Source: Mucilaginibacter ginsenosidivorans (lineage in GTDB: Bacteria; Bacteroidota; Bacteroidia; Sphingobacteriales; Sphingobacteriaceae). Taken from it: a DNA stretch of 64,000 nt. The notes beneath the pieces are model-generated. The model worked only from the letters and a program-made list of their open reading frames with translations, searched no databases and had not been told where the DNA came from. The translations under genes and the position numbers were made by a program. The DNA lies in contig NZ_CP042436.1 in assembly GCF_007971025.1 (NCBI RefSeq), forward strand, positions 930,001-994,000. The letters are read 5' to 3'. Of the stretch, positions 1 to 9,139 are shown one piece after another (position 1 is the stretch's first letter; every line of letters begins with the position of its first letter).

Positions 1-1
1 C

Positions 2-970
2 AACGTCGAAGGCGATACTGTAGCCGATCGGATAGGATTCCGCAATATTAAAGTAGAAGGAACAAAAATATTGCTGAATGGTAAGCCGGTGTTTTTAAGA
101 GGGGTAAATATTCACGAGGAGATCCCGCAACGTGGAGCTCGGGCCTGGTCGGAGTCTGACGCCAAAACGCTGATCGATTGGGCAAAGGAACTGGGATGTA
201 ATTTTGTCCGATTGGTGCATTATCCACATAACGAATACGCCATTAAATACGCTGAAGAGAAAGGAATAATGGTATGGGAGGAAGTACCAGTGTACCAGGG
301 GATAGATTTTGCCGATGCAACAGTAAAGGATAAAGCAGAGCAAATGTTGAAGGAAGTAATAAAGCGGGATAGGAACCGCTGCAACGTTATTTTGTGGAGC
401 ATTGCCAATGAAACCAGTCCATCTAAAGAGCGCGACCAGACACTTATAGAACTGGCGAAAGAAGTAAAAATGCTCGACCCCGGCCGCCTGGTTACGGCAG
501 CTTTTAATAATGTTAACAGGCAAGGCGATAAAATGATATTGAAAGATTCTGTAATGAAATATTTGGATGTAATAGGCGTGAATGAGTACATGGGCTGGTA
601 TACCGATTGGCCGGGCGAGCCTGAAAAGATGCAATGGGTATCAGATTTTAACAAACCGATGATCATATCCGAATTTGGAGGCGAATCAGTTTATGGCAAC
701 AAGGCTGATACCGTCATTAAAGCCAGTGCATGGAGCGAAGACTATGTGGCCAATATATACCACAACCAAATAAAAATGTTTGGCACCATCCCGTTTTTAC
801 AAGGGGTGTGCCCCTGGGTACTGGCCGACTTCCGGTCGCCTTACCGTATGCAGTCTACCTATCAAAAGGGCTGGAACCGCAAGGGCCTGTTATCCGACCA
901 GGGCGAAAAGAAAAAAGCCTGGTATATTATGAAAGCATATTATGACGGGTTGAAGGACGGATCGCATTAA
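2..970 (+). CDS. GH2-family glycoside hydrolase, 5'-truncated by window edge
   Basis: The reading frame is open from base 2 with no stop upstream, so the gene starts outside the window and only the C-terminal TIM-barrel part is seen. It reads through a GH2-like LLNGKPVFLRGVNIHEE entry to the barrel. The motif WSIANE (Glu codon 410-412) fits the GH2 acid/base and ISEFGGE (Glu codon 671-673) fits the nucleophile. The fold is that of beta-galactosidases, beta-glucuronidases and beta-mannosidases, and substrate cannot be decided from this part. The C-terminus stops soon after the barrel, as in short GH2 enzymes. A strong terminator follows. No downstream gene is co-transcribed, so it belongs with whatever carbohydrate genes lie to the left. 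Confidence 0.85.
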   Translation, partial: NVEGDTVADRIGFRNIKVEGTKILLNGKPVFLRGVNIHEEIPQRGARAWSESDAKTLIDWAKELGCNFVRLVHYPHNEYAIKYAEEKGIMVWEEVPVYQGIDFADATVKDKAEQMLKEVIKRDRNRCNVILWSIANETSPSKERDQTLIELAKEVKMLDPGRLVTAAFNNVNRQGDKMILKDSVMKYLDVIGVNEYMGWYTDWPGEPEKMQWVSDFNKPMIISEFGGESVYGNKADTVIKASAWSEDYVANIYHNQIKMFGTIPFLQGVCPWVLADFRSPYRMQSTYQKGWNRKGLLSDQGEKKKAWYIMKAYYDGLKDGSH

Positions 971-1030
971 ACGAAGCAGGGTTACTTAAATGACAAAAAG
1001 GAACCAACATCAGCGGTACAAATAAAAAAA

Positions 1031-1055
1031 GCCGACCACAAGGTCGGCCTTTTTT
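1031..1055 (+). terminator. Rho-independent terminator after the GH2 gene
   Basis: A perfect 7-bp stem (GCCGACC 1031-1037 with GGTCGGC 1042-1048) with a 4-nt loop is followed by CTTTTTT. An A-run precedes the stem, so it could also stop transcription from the right. Confidence 0.85.
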
Positions 1056-1236
1056 ATGCCGAAATGCCCCGGGGTGGGGAAAAATTAACTTTTGAACACG
1101 TCCGTATATTGTTAATTTACAGCTTATTATGTAAATGGCATTAAAATTGTCTTACAGGTGGCGATAACGACTATTGTGATGATGGATTAAAATATAAAGC
1201 ATGAAATAGAAAGCCATTCACAAATCACCTGACCCA

Positions 1237-1836
1237 ATGAAACCATTCATCCTGCTGCTAATAGCCGTAGTTCCTTTTGTAGCCTGTAAGAAAGCTGCGA
1301 AGGTTTCTCCGCAAAAAATAACATCGCCCATAACCGTACCCACTTCGAACCCAATAACTACTGAAATACCCGACACGCTTGCAACCAACGCAGGCGTGAA
1401 AATACAAATAGCCAAAGACAGCGTTAATACCGACGAGACCATGCTGCTTTTTTACAAAAGCGCAAACCCCGGGTACGACCCAATGGAAGACGCCCGCTAT
1501 TTTGCCGGTGGAGGGAAAGTAAGCATTGCAAGCATTTGCGACGACGGCACCGAAATGGCTATAAGTCGCCTGCCATACACTCCCGGCAAAATCATCCCGT
1601 TATTTGTGGCCGCAAAAACTGACGGTCAATACCTTTTGAAGATAAGTTATGAAAAAAGCTTTCCTGCCGATAAAAGAGTTTGGCTTCGCGATACCTATTT
1701 GAAGGATAGTATTGATTTGCGTACCGGCAATTATCCGTTTGATCTGACGAAAGCCGACACAAACACATTCGGCAGCAGCCGTTTTAAATTGGTTATCAAA
1801 ACCGGCAACGGTCAGCAATCAATTAATCTTCATTAA
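1237..1836 (+). CDS. Lipoprotein with stand-alone surface beta-module (paralogue 1)
   Basis: This is a 199-aa lipoprotein. The signal peptide ends in a lipobox (PFVAC, Cys17) followed by Lys-Lys, then a short Pro/Thr-rich spacer to about residue 45. The rest is one beta-rich domain with the pattern DET..LFY, YDPMEDARYF, VSIASI..DGT, LPYTPG, KTDGQY, VWLRD and SSRFKLVIK. That pattern is the one seen in the beta-sandwich unit near the C-terminus of many large Bacteroidota surface proteins, just before their sorting tail (family recognition from memory). Here the unit stands alone on a lipid anchor and no sorting tail follows. Function unknown. It is a tandem paralogue of the next gene. Confidence 0.75.
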   Translation: MKPFILLLIAVVPFVACKKAAKVSPQKITSPITVPTSNPITTEIPDTLATNAGVKIQIAKDSVNTDETMLLFYKSANPGYDPMEDARYFAGGGKVSIASICDDGTEMAISRLPYTPGKIIPLFVAAKTDGQYLLKISYEKSFPADKRVWLRDTYLKDSIDLRTGNYPFDLTKADTNTFGSSRFKLVIKTGNGQQSINLH

Positions 1837-1980
1837 GTCATTATTTTTAGTAAACCGGGATTGTTTTCCCCAAAATAACACACTGATTCTCAACACTTCC
1901 GGGAAAGAAATCCCCGGTATGATCAGTCGGTATAATTTAGAAGACTTTTTGTAAACACCTCATTATCAATATATTGTTGT

Positions 1981-2010
1981 TTTGTGGCATTATAGTTGCC
2001 TATCTATTTG
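1981..2010 (+). promoter_or_regulatory. Candidate Bacteroidota promoter of the second lipoprotein gene
   Basis: TTTG at 1981-1984 (-33 box) lies 18 bp before TCTATTTG at 2003-2010, which matches TAnnTTTG at seven of eight positions. The start codon is 18 bp further on. Spacing is one base short of the usual 19-21, so this is only a candidate. Confidence 0.35.
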
Positions 2011-2028
2011 CACAACAACACCTAATCG

Positions 2029-2649
2029 ATGAAAACGTTAATTTTGTCCTTAATATTAATATCCACTTTGGTTGCCTGTAAAAAGGAAACAATAGCACCA
2101 GTAGCTACCCCGGGTAAACCGGCAGGTACTTCGACTACAGCATCGTCATCTACCACGTCAACAACATCAACCTCGACTACATCAACGCCAGTCACCCCGG
2201 TTGCTGCTGCCACTGATACCATTCCCGAAATGGCGGGTTTCAAGCTAAAACTTATTGAAGACAACACAAATTATGATGAGGTCTTATTTATGTTTAAGCA
2301 GAAATCTTCGACGACTTATGATGCTATGGAAGACGGTAAATATTTTACCGGCAACGGGCAGGTAAGCCTGGCGAGCATTTCGAGTGATGGAACGGACCTG
2401 GCAGTTAACAGTTTACCTTATTCCCCCGGAATGTCGATCGGACTGGACGCTAACGCGAAAACCGATGGGACATATACTTTCGACTTAAGTTTTCAGATTA
2501 AAATCCCGTATGATGTTCATATCTGGCTGAAAGACAATTTGCTTAATAATAGTGTGGATCTACGCATCACTGACTACACTTTTAAAGTATCCAAGGCAGA
2601 TCCCAATTCGTTTGGCAACAAAAGATTTGAACTGATCATCAAAAGGTAA
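2029..2649 (+). CDS. Lipoprotein with stand-alone surface beta-module (paralogue 2)
   Basis: This 206-aa lipoprotein (lipobox STLVAC, Cys17, then Lys-Lys) is homologous to the gene before it. Shared landmarks are YD.MED..YF.G.G.VS.ASI, DGT, LPY.PG, KTDG.Y, .WL.D, SVDLR and RFEL.IK at the very end. Between lipid anchor and domain it carries a low-complexity Ser/Thr linker (about residues 32-55), encoded by near-repeats of TCAACA/TCGACT around 2125-2200, whereas paralogue 1 has only a short spacer. The linker suggests the domain is held away from the membrane. It was most likely produced by local duplication followed by divergence. Function unknown. Confidence 0.75.
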   Translation: MKTLILSLILISTLVACKKETIAPVATPGKPAGTSTTASSSTTSTTSTSTTSTPVTPVAAATDTIPEMAGFKLKLIEDNTNYDEVLFMFKQKSSTTYDAMEDGKYFTGNGQVSLASISSDGTDLAVNSLPYSPGMSIGLDANAKTDGTYTFDLSFQIKIPYDVHIWLKDNLLNNSVDLRITDYTFKVSKADPNSFGNKRFELIIKR

Positions 2650-2665
2650 GAAACGCGGAGGCATA

Positions 2666-3196
2666 TCAGGGCTGTTTGGCGCCGCGGCTATCCGTCGTAA
2701 AGCTTTTGTCATCAGCGGAAGGCCCATAAATGGATGGAACAGCAATATCATTCAGCCTCATATAAACGGTAAGCTGACCTCGATGATGAACCATATGATT
2801 GATGGTCGACTCCACGTTCTCCTTTTTCGACGAGCTAAAAAGCACCTGCCCATTTGCCTTTAGGTAAAACAATTCTCCAAGTTCCCCGTCCTTAACAGAC
2901 AATAAGGTTTCCTTTGCCTCTGCAACATTTTGCTTAAAATGATTCACCATATCCCGTGTACTTGTGGGTTTATAGTGTTGAAAGGTGGCGAAATCGATCT
3001 CCGACTTTTTGATGATGTGTGTAATCCAAAGCGGTATCTCGGCCACCAGTAAAGCCAGGTAGCCAAATTCCATTGATTTTTCGTGCGGTTTCCAGCCTGA
3101 TAATTCAAGCGGGATGCGTTCGAGACATTTCAGGGTTGAAGGAACTTCTGCTTCAAGCTCTTTGGCAAATTCGGCTGCAAACAAGATGTCGTTCAT
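2666..3196 (-). CDS. DinB-family four-helix-bundle protein
   Basis: This 176-aa soluble protein has the DinB/YfiT layout: a helical bundle with the metal-binding His residues spread along the chain (H53-region WITHII and the late NHMVHHRGQLTVYMR segment at about residues 132-146). The HHRGQ..VY.R signature is typical of DinB-like proteins in Bacteroidota, several of which act as thiol-dependent transferases (family knowledge). It starts at an ATG at 3196 and converges on the lipoprotein gene with a 16-bp gap. Its specific substrate cannot be read from the sequence. Confidence 0.8.
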   Translation of the reverse strand: MNDILFAAEFAKELEAEVPSTLKCLERIPLELSGWKPHEKSMEFGYLALLVAEIPLWITHIIKKSEIDFATFQHYKPTSTRDMVNHFKQNVAEAKETLLSVKDGELGELFYLKANGQVLFSSSKKENVESTINHMVHHRGQLTVYMRLNDIAVPSIYGPSADDKSFTTDSRGAKQP

Positions 3197-3374
3197 GGAG
3201 CGTGGCTTTAATTTTTACAGAACGGATTTGAAAAGGAATGGTTTGCAAATAGAACGCCCGCAACGACATTTTTATACCTTGTATAGGCCCGATTTACAAT
3301 AATGCTATATTTTTAAACATTAAGGTGCAAACAGTATTTTGTACGGTCTTATTTTTACCGCTTATTTATTACTT

Positions 3375-5000
3375 ATGAAGTATTCCCTGTTACGCCCGGC
3401 ATTATTGATAATTGTTCTGATAGCCTGTTTGAAGGCGATCCCGGTTTATGGTCAAACAGATGTTCCTATTCCTAAGATCATAGAGAAGAATGGTCGGCAC
3501 GCCCTTTTGGTTGATGGAAAGCCCTTTTTGATCCTTGGTGGCCAGGCGCACAACTCGAGCGCATGGCCGGGGATGCTGCCGCAATTATGGCGGGCCGTTG
3601 AAGAAATGCAAGCTAATACGCTTGAAGTGCCTATTTATTGGGAACAAATTGAGCCACAGCCAGGAAAGTTTGATTTTTCATTGATCGATACTTTGCTGAT
3701 TCAGGCGCGCAGTCATGATGTGCGCCTGGTATTACTATGGTTTGCCACATGGAAAAATGGCAGCAACCATTATATGCCCCAGTGGATGAAACGCGACGCG
3801 GCGAAATATCCTAATATCACCGGCAGGAACGGGCAGCCTGTCGATTCCCCCTCGCCACACGCCCTGGAGACCTTAGATGCCGATATTAAAGCCTTCACCG
3901 CTGTTATGCATTATTTGAAGGAGGCCGACAAGCTCCACACAGTGATCTTGGTGCAGGTGGAAAATGAATCAGGTGCATGGGGAAGCGTGCGAGATTATTC
4001 TGCTTCGGCACAAAAGCTATTTGAGGGTAGTGTGCCGCCGGAACTTTTGAAACCAGCCTTTCTGAAGGCAATGAATGTTTCTGCGGTAAAAAACGGAACC
4101 TGGCAACAGGTATTTGGCGACAGGGCCGACGAGTACTTTCATGCCTGGTCGGTAGCACGTTTTATAGGGCAGGTTGCGGCTGCCGGTAAAGCGGAATATC
4201 CATTGCCCATGTATACGAATGCGGCTTTACGCGATCCGCTTACCAATCCGCCCGCTACTAATTACGAAAGTGGCGGACCGACCGATAATGTGATCCCGAT
4301 ATGGAAAGTTGCTGCGCCTGCATTAGACCTGGTTGCCCCGGATATTTATCTTTCGGGGAGCGAAAAGGTTTTAAAAGTTATTGAATTGTATGATCGCCCG
4401 GATAACCCGCTTTTTGTACCCGAGGCAGCTCTTGTTGCCGACAATGTAAAATATCTTTATGAAGCGATAGCCCGGGGTGGTATAGGCTTCTCGCCTTTTG
4501 GAATTGACGACAACGGCAAGGAGAAATTAATTGATGAAACATCCGGACGCCTTACGCCTTTTGCACAGGAATATGCCGCGGCTTCGCCTATGATGAGCGA
4601 ACTGGCCCAATGGGCATTTGAAGGGAAGATCAGAGCTGTCGTTGAACGCGAGGACCATGGGAAACAAACTATCGACCTGGGCGCGTGGCAGGCAGTGATA
4701 TCATTTGGCACTACCCACTCGGGCGATATAAAGCCTAACACCGAGCCAACGGGCAAAGCAATGATTATTCAGTTAGACAATAACAAGTTTATTGTTATCG
4801 GCACACAGTGCCATATCACCTTCCAGCCTTCGGGTATAAATTCCGGCAAAGCCTGGCAATATTTAAAGGTAGAAGAGGGCAGCTATGAGAACGGAACATT
4901 CCAACCGCTACGAATCCTTAATGGTGATGAGACAGATTGGGGAGGCCCAAGTTTTCGGACCGAACCCCGCGTGCTGCAAATAACGCTGGTTACAAGATAA
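3375..5000 (+). CDS. GH35-like beta-galactosidase with DUF5597 C-terminal domain
   Basis: This is a secreted 541-aa enzyme. I chose the ATG at 3375 because it begins a clear signal peptide (MKYSLLRPALL ... VYGQ); an in-frame TTG at 3339 would only add residues before it. The TIM barrel begins at LLVDGKPFLILGGQAHNSS and carries VQVENE (E198 as likely acid/base) and a later FVPEA (likely nucleophile, about residue 360). The C-terminal part (DYGGP-type beta domain, about 440-541) fits DUF5597, which is typical of GH35/GH42-like beta-galactosidases of Bacteroidota. It probably removes terminal galactose from plant oligosaccharides in the periplasm. It stands alone, closed by a strong terminator. 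Confidence 0.85.
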   Translation: MKYSLLRPALLIIVLIACLKAIPVYGQTDVPIPKIIEKNGRHALLVDGKPFLILGGQAHNSSAWPGMLPQLWRAVEEMQANTLEVPIYWEQIEPQPGKFDFSLIDTLLIQARSHDVRLVLLWFATWKNGSNHYMPQWMKRDAAKYPNITGRNGQPVDSPSPHALETLDADIKAFTAVMHYLKEADKLHTVILVQVENESGAWGSVRDYSASAQKLFEGSVPPELLKPAFLKAMNVSAVKNGTWQQVFGDRADEYFHAWSVARFIGQVAAAGKAEYPLPMYTNAALRDPLTNPPATNYESGGPTDNVIPIWKVAAPALDLVAPDIYLSGSEKVLKVIELYDRPDNPLFVPEAALVADNVKYLYEAIARGGIGFSPFGIDDNGKEKLIDETSGRLTPFAQEYAAASPMMSELAQWAFEGKIRAVVEREDHGKQTIDLGAWQAVISFGTTHSGDIKPNTEPTGKAMIIQLDNNKFIVIGTQCHITFQPSGINSGKAWQYLKVEEGSYENGTFQPLRILNGDETDWGGPSFRTEPRVLQITLVTR

Positions 5001-5040
5001 GTCAGATTGTGTTGTAATTATTACATCTAAAATGGCAAAA

Positions 5041-5069
5041 GCCCCGGATCGAAAGATCCGGGGCTTTTT
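5041..5069 (+). terminator. Rho-independent terminator after the GH35 gene
   Basis: A perfect 10-bp stem (GCCCCGGATC 5041-5050 with GATCCGGGGC 5055-5064) closes a GAAA tetraloop and is followed by TTTTTG. Confidence 0.92.
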
Positions 5070-5196
5070 GCTTATATAAAATATTGACGCGTAGCGCAAA
5101 TTACTACAATGCTTTGATAGCAACTGTTACAGAATACCCCTGCAGCCGCCCCGTATAAGACTTATCATTTAATAAAACACATAACAAATATTCGAA

Positions 5197-5736
5197 ATGG
5201 CAAAGAACGTAGCAGGATTCGCAGGGAAAGGTATTGCCCTAACTTTAGCATTAACAAGTGTATTTTTTATCTCTTCATGTAAGAAAGATAGCCCGATACA
5301 ACCAGAAAGCAGCCAGGTTACTATGGCAAATGTGACCAGTAAAACAGCTGAAACAAATTATAAAACTACACAACCTATTTCGCTGAACGGCGCACACGAC
5401 ATAACCATTAGTGGCGATGTGATAAACGGCGGTACTCTTTCGTGCATTGACTTGATCAATTGCTATAACATACACATTACCCGATGTAAATTGGTTAACT
5501 CCAGCAAGTTTGCCGTTAACCTATCACAATGCAGCAATATAGTGGTTGACAGTTGTTACATTGACAACGTTGCAACCTGCGTGTATGCCTTTAACAGCAG
5601 GGGCGTACAGGTAAAAAATAACAAAATGACAAATCTTCCGGGCCCTCAACCCGTGATGACGGCATTTGAAAACTTGAGTAATAATATCAGAGACGCCGCG
5701 AGTAACAGTGCTATCGATAACGAATTGATGCAATGA
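5197..5736 (+). CDS. Short right-handed beta-helix lipoprotein, apparently C-terminally truncated
   Basis: A 179-aa lipoprotein with lipobox ISSC (Cys28) followed by Lys-Lys-Asp. From about residue 60 it has repeated rungs rich in Asn/Cys/Ile/Val (HDITISGDVI, YNIHITRCKLV, SNIVVDSCYID, RGVQVKNNKMTN), the pattern of a parallel beta-helix as in pectate-lyase-like proteins. The chain stops about three or four rungs in, after NLPGPQP, with a non-repetitive tail. Family members I recall continue past this point for another hundred or more residues. The other two frames downstream do not show further rungs, so this is not a simple recent frameshift. Function unknown; it may be a remnant or a genuinely short version. 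Confidence 0.7.
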   Translation: MAKNVAGFAGKGIALTLALTSVFFISSCKKDSPIQPESSQVTMANVTSKTAETNYKTTQPISLNGAHDITISGDVINGGTLSCIDLINCYNIHITRCKLVNSSKFAVNLSQCSNIVVDSCYIDNVATCVYAFNSRGVQVKNNKMTNLPGPQPVMTAFENLSNNIRDAASNSAIDNELMQ

Positions 5737-5929
5737 TCGGTTGGTCCGACATAATCATAACAAACAACCGACGCCTTTGAGATGGAGGCCTGATTTTTTA
5801 ATCATCGTCTTTGCTATTTATTGATATAAACCATTTCTGGCTTTAAATCCTGCTTATAAAACATTTTCTCTGATCTGCTGGTTTAAAACTACTCGAAGCG
5901 GGTATTTGCTTTGATGATTAAATCTAACT

Positions 5930-7243
5930 ATGAGAAAGGCATTTTGGTGCAAAGCGATCCTATTGCTGATGTTTATTGGTGTTCGGAGAACTGCCCTTTC
6001 GCAGGTTTCGGTATTGCCTGATTCGCTAAAGGCAGATTCTTTATCCAAGATAAAGAAGCGGCAAATCGCCGATAACGTAAATAAGCAGTTTGATTTTGGC
6101 GATCTCCTCCGTGTTATTCTTCACCCCAATAAAAAGCCGGATACGCTTCATAAAGGTTTAGGCATAACTGTTGTCCCAAATGTTGCAGCAAACCCAACAA
6201 TCGGCGGGCAACTGGGCATAAAGGCTGTTGCAGGAAGAAAACTCGGTACCGATCCAAATACATTGCTTTCAACCGGCGCAACCTCTGCTTCTATTACAAC
6301 CAAGGGAATCATATATTTTTACCTGAATCATAACATATTTACACCCGGAAACAAATGGAACTACCAGGGTAACTTCGTGATAGCCAAAACAGTATCACCC
6401 GATCATGGTTTGGGCATAGGGCGCGGCCAGGTGACAGGTAACCCCGCAGAGTCGACCCTTGCTGATCCAACGCATAAAGGTTATGCCATTCATTCTATAT
6501 ATTTTAATATCCGGGAAAAGGTTTATAAAGAGGTGGCCAAACACCTCTTACTTGGCGCCGGCCTGTCGTTCGAGATCAGGCGTAATATCCAGAATAAAGA
6601 TTCAACTGGTTATTCCACCCCATCGGGCGTTTATAATAGCGAGCACAGCTTTCCACAGGACCGTTATTCGGCAAATGGCTTTCTTTTCAATGTGCAATAT
6701 ATCACCCGCGATAATCCTAATCGTGCCTACAAGGGAATTTATTTTGATGCAGGTATACGGGCCAATCAAACCTGGATAGGTAGCACAAAAAACGCCCTGC
6801 AGCTTACAACAGATTTTCGCAAATATTTCAGCCTGTCACAATCAAGCCCCGAATTTGTCATTGCATTTTGGAACTGGGGTTCCTACTTGCTTAGCGGGAA
6901 CATACCTTATTTAGAGTTACCCGGTACGGGGCGGGACGGAACTTTTCGCAGTGGCAGGGGTTATACCTCGCAATATTTTAAAGGAACCAAATTTAATGAT
7001 ACGGAGCTTGAGCTCCGGTTTCCAATCCTCAGCAATAAATTTATCAGCGGAGTTGTCTTTGGCAATATGCAAACAGGCAACGATGAGCAGGGCACTAAGC
7101 TGTTCCAGGTATTTCAGCCGGGCGGTGGCGCAGGTTTGCGTGTACTATTTAATAAAGCCACCCGCACTAACCTGGCATTAGACTATGCCTGGGGTAAATT
7201 TGGCAGCAAAGGTTTTTTTCTTAATCTGAACGAGGCCTTTTAG
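5930..7243 (+). CDS. BamA/TamA-like (D15) outer-membrane beta-barrel protein
   Basis: A 437-aa protein with an N-terminal signal peptide (ends near SQVSVL). A short Lys-rich periplasmic segment follows, then a barrel whose first strand starts with GLGITVVPNVAANPTIGGQ, a hallmark of surface-antigen (D15) proteins. The final strand ends in Phe (NLNEAF), as expected for an outer-membrane barrel. There are no POTRA domains, unlike true BamA (about 800 aa), so this is one of the short D15 barrels of Bacteroidota whose cargo is unknown. It converges on the next gene with a 13-bp gap. Role in protein or lipid export is inferred only from the fold. Confidence 0.8.
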   Translation: MRKAFWCKAILLLMFIGVRRTALSQVSVLPDSLKADSLSKIKKRQIADNVNKQFDFGDLLRVILHPNKKPDTLHKGLGITVVPNVAANPTIGGQLGIKAVAGRKLGTDPNTLLSTGATSASITTKGIIYFYLNHNIFTPGNKWNYQGNFVIAKTVSPDHGLGIGRGQVTGNPAESTLADPTHKGYAIHSIYFNIREKVYKEVAKHLLLGAGLSFEIRRNIQNKDSTGYSTPSGVYNSEHSFPQDRYSANGFLFNVQYITRDNPNRAYKGIYFDAGIRANQTWIGSTKNALQLTTDFRKYFSLSQSSPEFVIAFWNWGSYLLSGNIPYLELPGTGRDGTFRSGRGYTSQYFKGTKFNDTELELRFPILSNKFISGVVFGNMQTGNDEQGTKLFQVFQPGGGAGLRVLFNKATRTNLALDYAWGKFGSKGFFLNLNEAF

Positions 7244-7256
7244 ATATATCCGATTG

Positions 7257-8519
7257 CTATTTGCTTCCCTGGTAAGTAATCTTAAAGATTGCCCCTTTTA
7301 AGTCATCCGAAACATACAATGCGCCGTCAGGACCTTGCGCCAGGCCCATAGGACGATACCGGAGCGCAGCACCATTCGGTTTAGCCAGGTCGAAACCGGC
7401 AAAGTTATCGGCAAATATTTCCCATTCTCCCGAAGGCTTGCCATTTTTAAAAGGTACAAAGGCTACCAGGTATCCTTTTTTCAATTGGGGCGACTGTCCG
7501 TGAAAAACAATAAATGCGCCATTCCGGTATTTTTCAGGGAACATTTTGCCGGTATAAAATAACAGGTCATTGGGGCCTAAGTGTGCGGGAAAAGCAGCTA
7601 TTGGGTCAAGATATTTCCCTTGAACAGCTTTCTTGCCATCGCCGCCGTATTCAGGAGCAAGCATCTTTTTCTTTTGGAACTGATCGTAATAAACAAATGG
7701 CCAGCCTGCGTCGGCCCCCTCATGCAGTTCATACATAGTCTCAGCAGGTAATTCGGCACTTTGCTTAGGTGTATAGTACTGGGGAAATTTATCATCGAAC
7801 GCCCCCCTGCCATGCTGCATTACAAATAAGGAGTTAGTGGCGTTGTTCCAGTCAATGCCTACCACGTTTTTCAACCCGCGTGTATAATGCACAGCGTCGC
7901 CATAGCTTTGATCGGTTTTATTTGTTTTGAATTTCCATACACCTCCCACCGAATCTAAAAGCGGGCATCCAGGTATCCCCTTTCCCGAATCCTTCTCGCG
8001 GCAGGTTTCATTGTATGATCCAACTGTTACAAAAAGATCACCCTTACTACCTATTGCTATCGACTTGGAATTATCACGCCCCCGATCTACAAGTCCGCTA
8101 ACAATTACCTCTGGTTTGCCTGTATCGGTCACCATACCTTTGTCGTCAAGCTTGTATTTGAACACGCCGCTATTGGAAGATGAATAGAGTTCTCCATTAT
8201 TGATCAGGATACCCGTACCGGGGTAACCTGCAAAGCCGATTTTCCTGTCGATGCTGCCATCATGATTGGTATCCGCCAGGAAGTAAATTCCTTTTCCATC
8301 TTTAAGCGAATTTAACTTGACATAAATATCACCCTGGCTGGTTACCGCAAGGTGCCGCAAAGCACCAAGGGAATCGGCAACAATGGATGCTGAAAAACCA
8401 TCGGGAAGTTTCAGGTCTGCCTTAGGTAGCGAGTTGATTTTACTTTCGCCGGGTTTAGGGTTACTACAGCTCGTTAAAACCGAAATTATGCAAACGCAAA
8501 AAATAAAAAGTTTATTCAT
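7257..8519 (-). CDS. Sorbosone dehydrogenase / PQQ-glucose-dehydrogenase-like beta-propeller lipoprotein
   Basis: This 420-aa lipoprotein starts at the ATG at 8519 (MNKLFIFC...SVLTSC, Cys at about 19). The frame stays open upstream but adds no signal-like sequence. The body is a six-bladed propeller of the sorbosone/soluble glucose dehydrogenase type, with LPDGFSASIVAD at the start, GLVDRGRDNS, GLKNVVGIDW, YELHEGADAGWPFVYYD and a final blade RPMGLAQGPDGALYVSDD. These segments match the family that oxidises sugars or polyols with PQQ. No CxxCH haem motif is present. PQQ use and substrate are inferred from the family, not shown here. Confidence 0.8.
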   Translation of the reverse strand: MNKLFIFCVCIISVLTSCSNPKPGESKINSLPKADLKLPDGFSASIVADSLGALRHLAVTSQGDIYVKLNSLKDGKGIYFLADTNHDGSIDRKIGFAGYPGTGILINNGELYSSSNSGVFKYKLDDKGMVTDTGKPEVIVSGLVDRGRDNSKSIAIGSKGDLFVTVGSYNETCREKDSGKGIPGCPLLDSVGGVWKFKTNKTDQSYGDAVHYTRGLKNVVGIDWNNATNSLFVMQHGRGAFDDKFPQYYTPKQSAELPAETMYELHEGADAGWPFVYYDQFQKKKMLAPEYGGDGKKAVQGKYLDPIAAFPAHLGPNDLLFYTGKMFPEKYRNGAFIVFHGQSPQLKKGYLVAFVPFKNGKPSGEWEIFADNFAGFDLAKPNGAALRYRPMGLAQGPDGALYVSDDLKGAIFKITYQGSK

Positions 8520-8713
8520 GATTGGGATGGGGTTGTCGATACAAGCAAAGCTATTAAAAATGTGCTGATTACTTTGGTTATTGAAGTATACAGATGTAAA
8601 AGTTCGGCTACAAAAATTTTCGGTGTTTTCGACCATCAGCAAAAGTTAACAGTTCGTTTTATCCGTGATAACAATTCATTATTTTTATTACACATTACTT
8701 AAATCAACTGAAC

Positions 8714-9136
8714 ATGCGAGCGATCATTTTTATCACCCTGGTTCTCTTCGGTGCCGGTTATGGCGAATTGAGGCACACAAGCATCCAATCCGGTAAGCTC
8801 GATGGTGCCTGGCTGCCTGTTAAGGAGGAGTTCGGCGGTAAAACAGTGCCGCCTTCCACCTTTGAGGGGCAAACATTGGTGATAAGCGACAGCACCTACA
8901 CCTTTACAGCCGAAAGTGTAGATAAAGGCGTGGTCAAATACGGTGATGGGAAAATGGATATTTATGGCAAAGAAGGGGTAAACACAGGCAAACATTTTGC
9001 GGCTATTTACAAGTTTGAGAACGATCAACTCGCCATTTGCTATAACCTGAAAGGAGATGGCTACCCCGGGGCATTTGATACCCTGGGCAAGCCCTTATAT
9101 TTTCTTTGCGTTTTTAAAAAGGAAGTTTCTAAATAA
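8714..9136 (+). CDS. TIGR03067-domain secreted protein
   Basis: A 140-aa protein with a weak N-terminal signal peptide (MRAIIFITLVLFGAGYG). It then shows the TIGR03067 pattern: LDGAWLPVKEEFGG, a beta segment TLVISDSTYTF, KMDIYGKEG, AIYKFENDQLAICYN and a closing PLYFLCVFKK. This small lipocalin-like beta domain is common in Planctomycetes and scattered in Bacteroidota, with no known activity. It is convergent with the DUF1569 gene (3-bp gap). Confidence 0.7.
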   Translation: MRAIIFITLVLFGAGYGELRHTSIQSGKLDGAWLPVKEEFGGKTVPPSTFEGQTLVISDSTYTFTAESVDKGVVKYGDGKMDIYGKEGVNTGKHFAAIYKFENDQLAICYNLKGDGYPGAFDTLGKPLYFLCVFKKEVSK

Positions 9137-9139
9137 AGC

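Noticed and set aside
3114..3302. 62-aa plus-strand ORF over the start of the DinB-like gene
   Set aside because: Antisense overlap with a clear family protein; composition looks like a frame shadow.
5737..5929. Continuation of the beta-helix gene in another frame after a frameshift
   Set aside because: Neither alternative frame past 5736 shows further beta-helix rungs.
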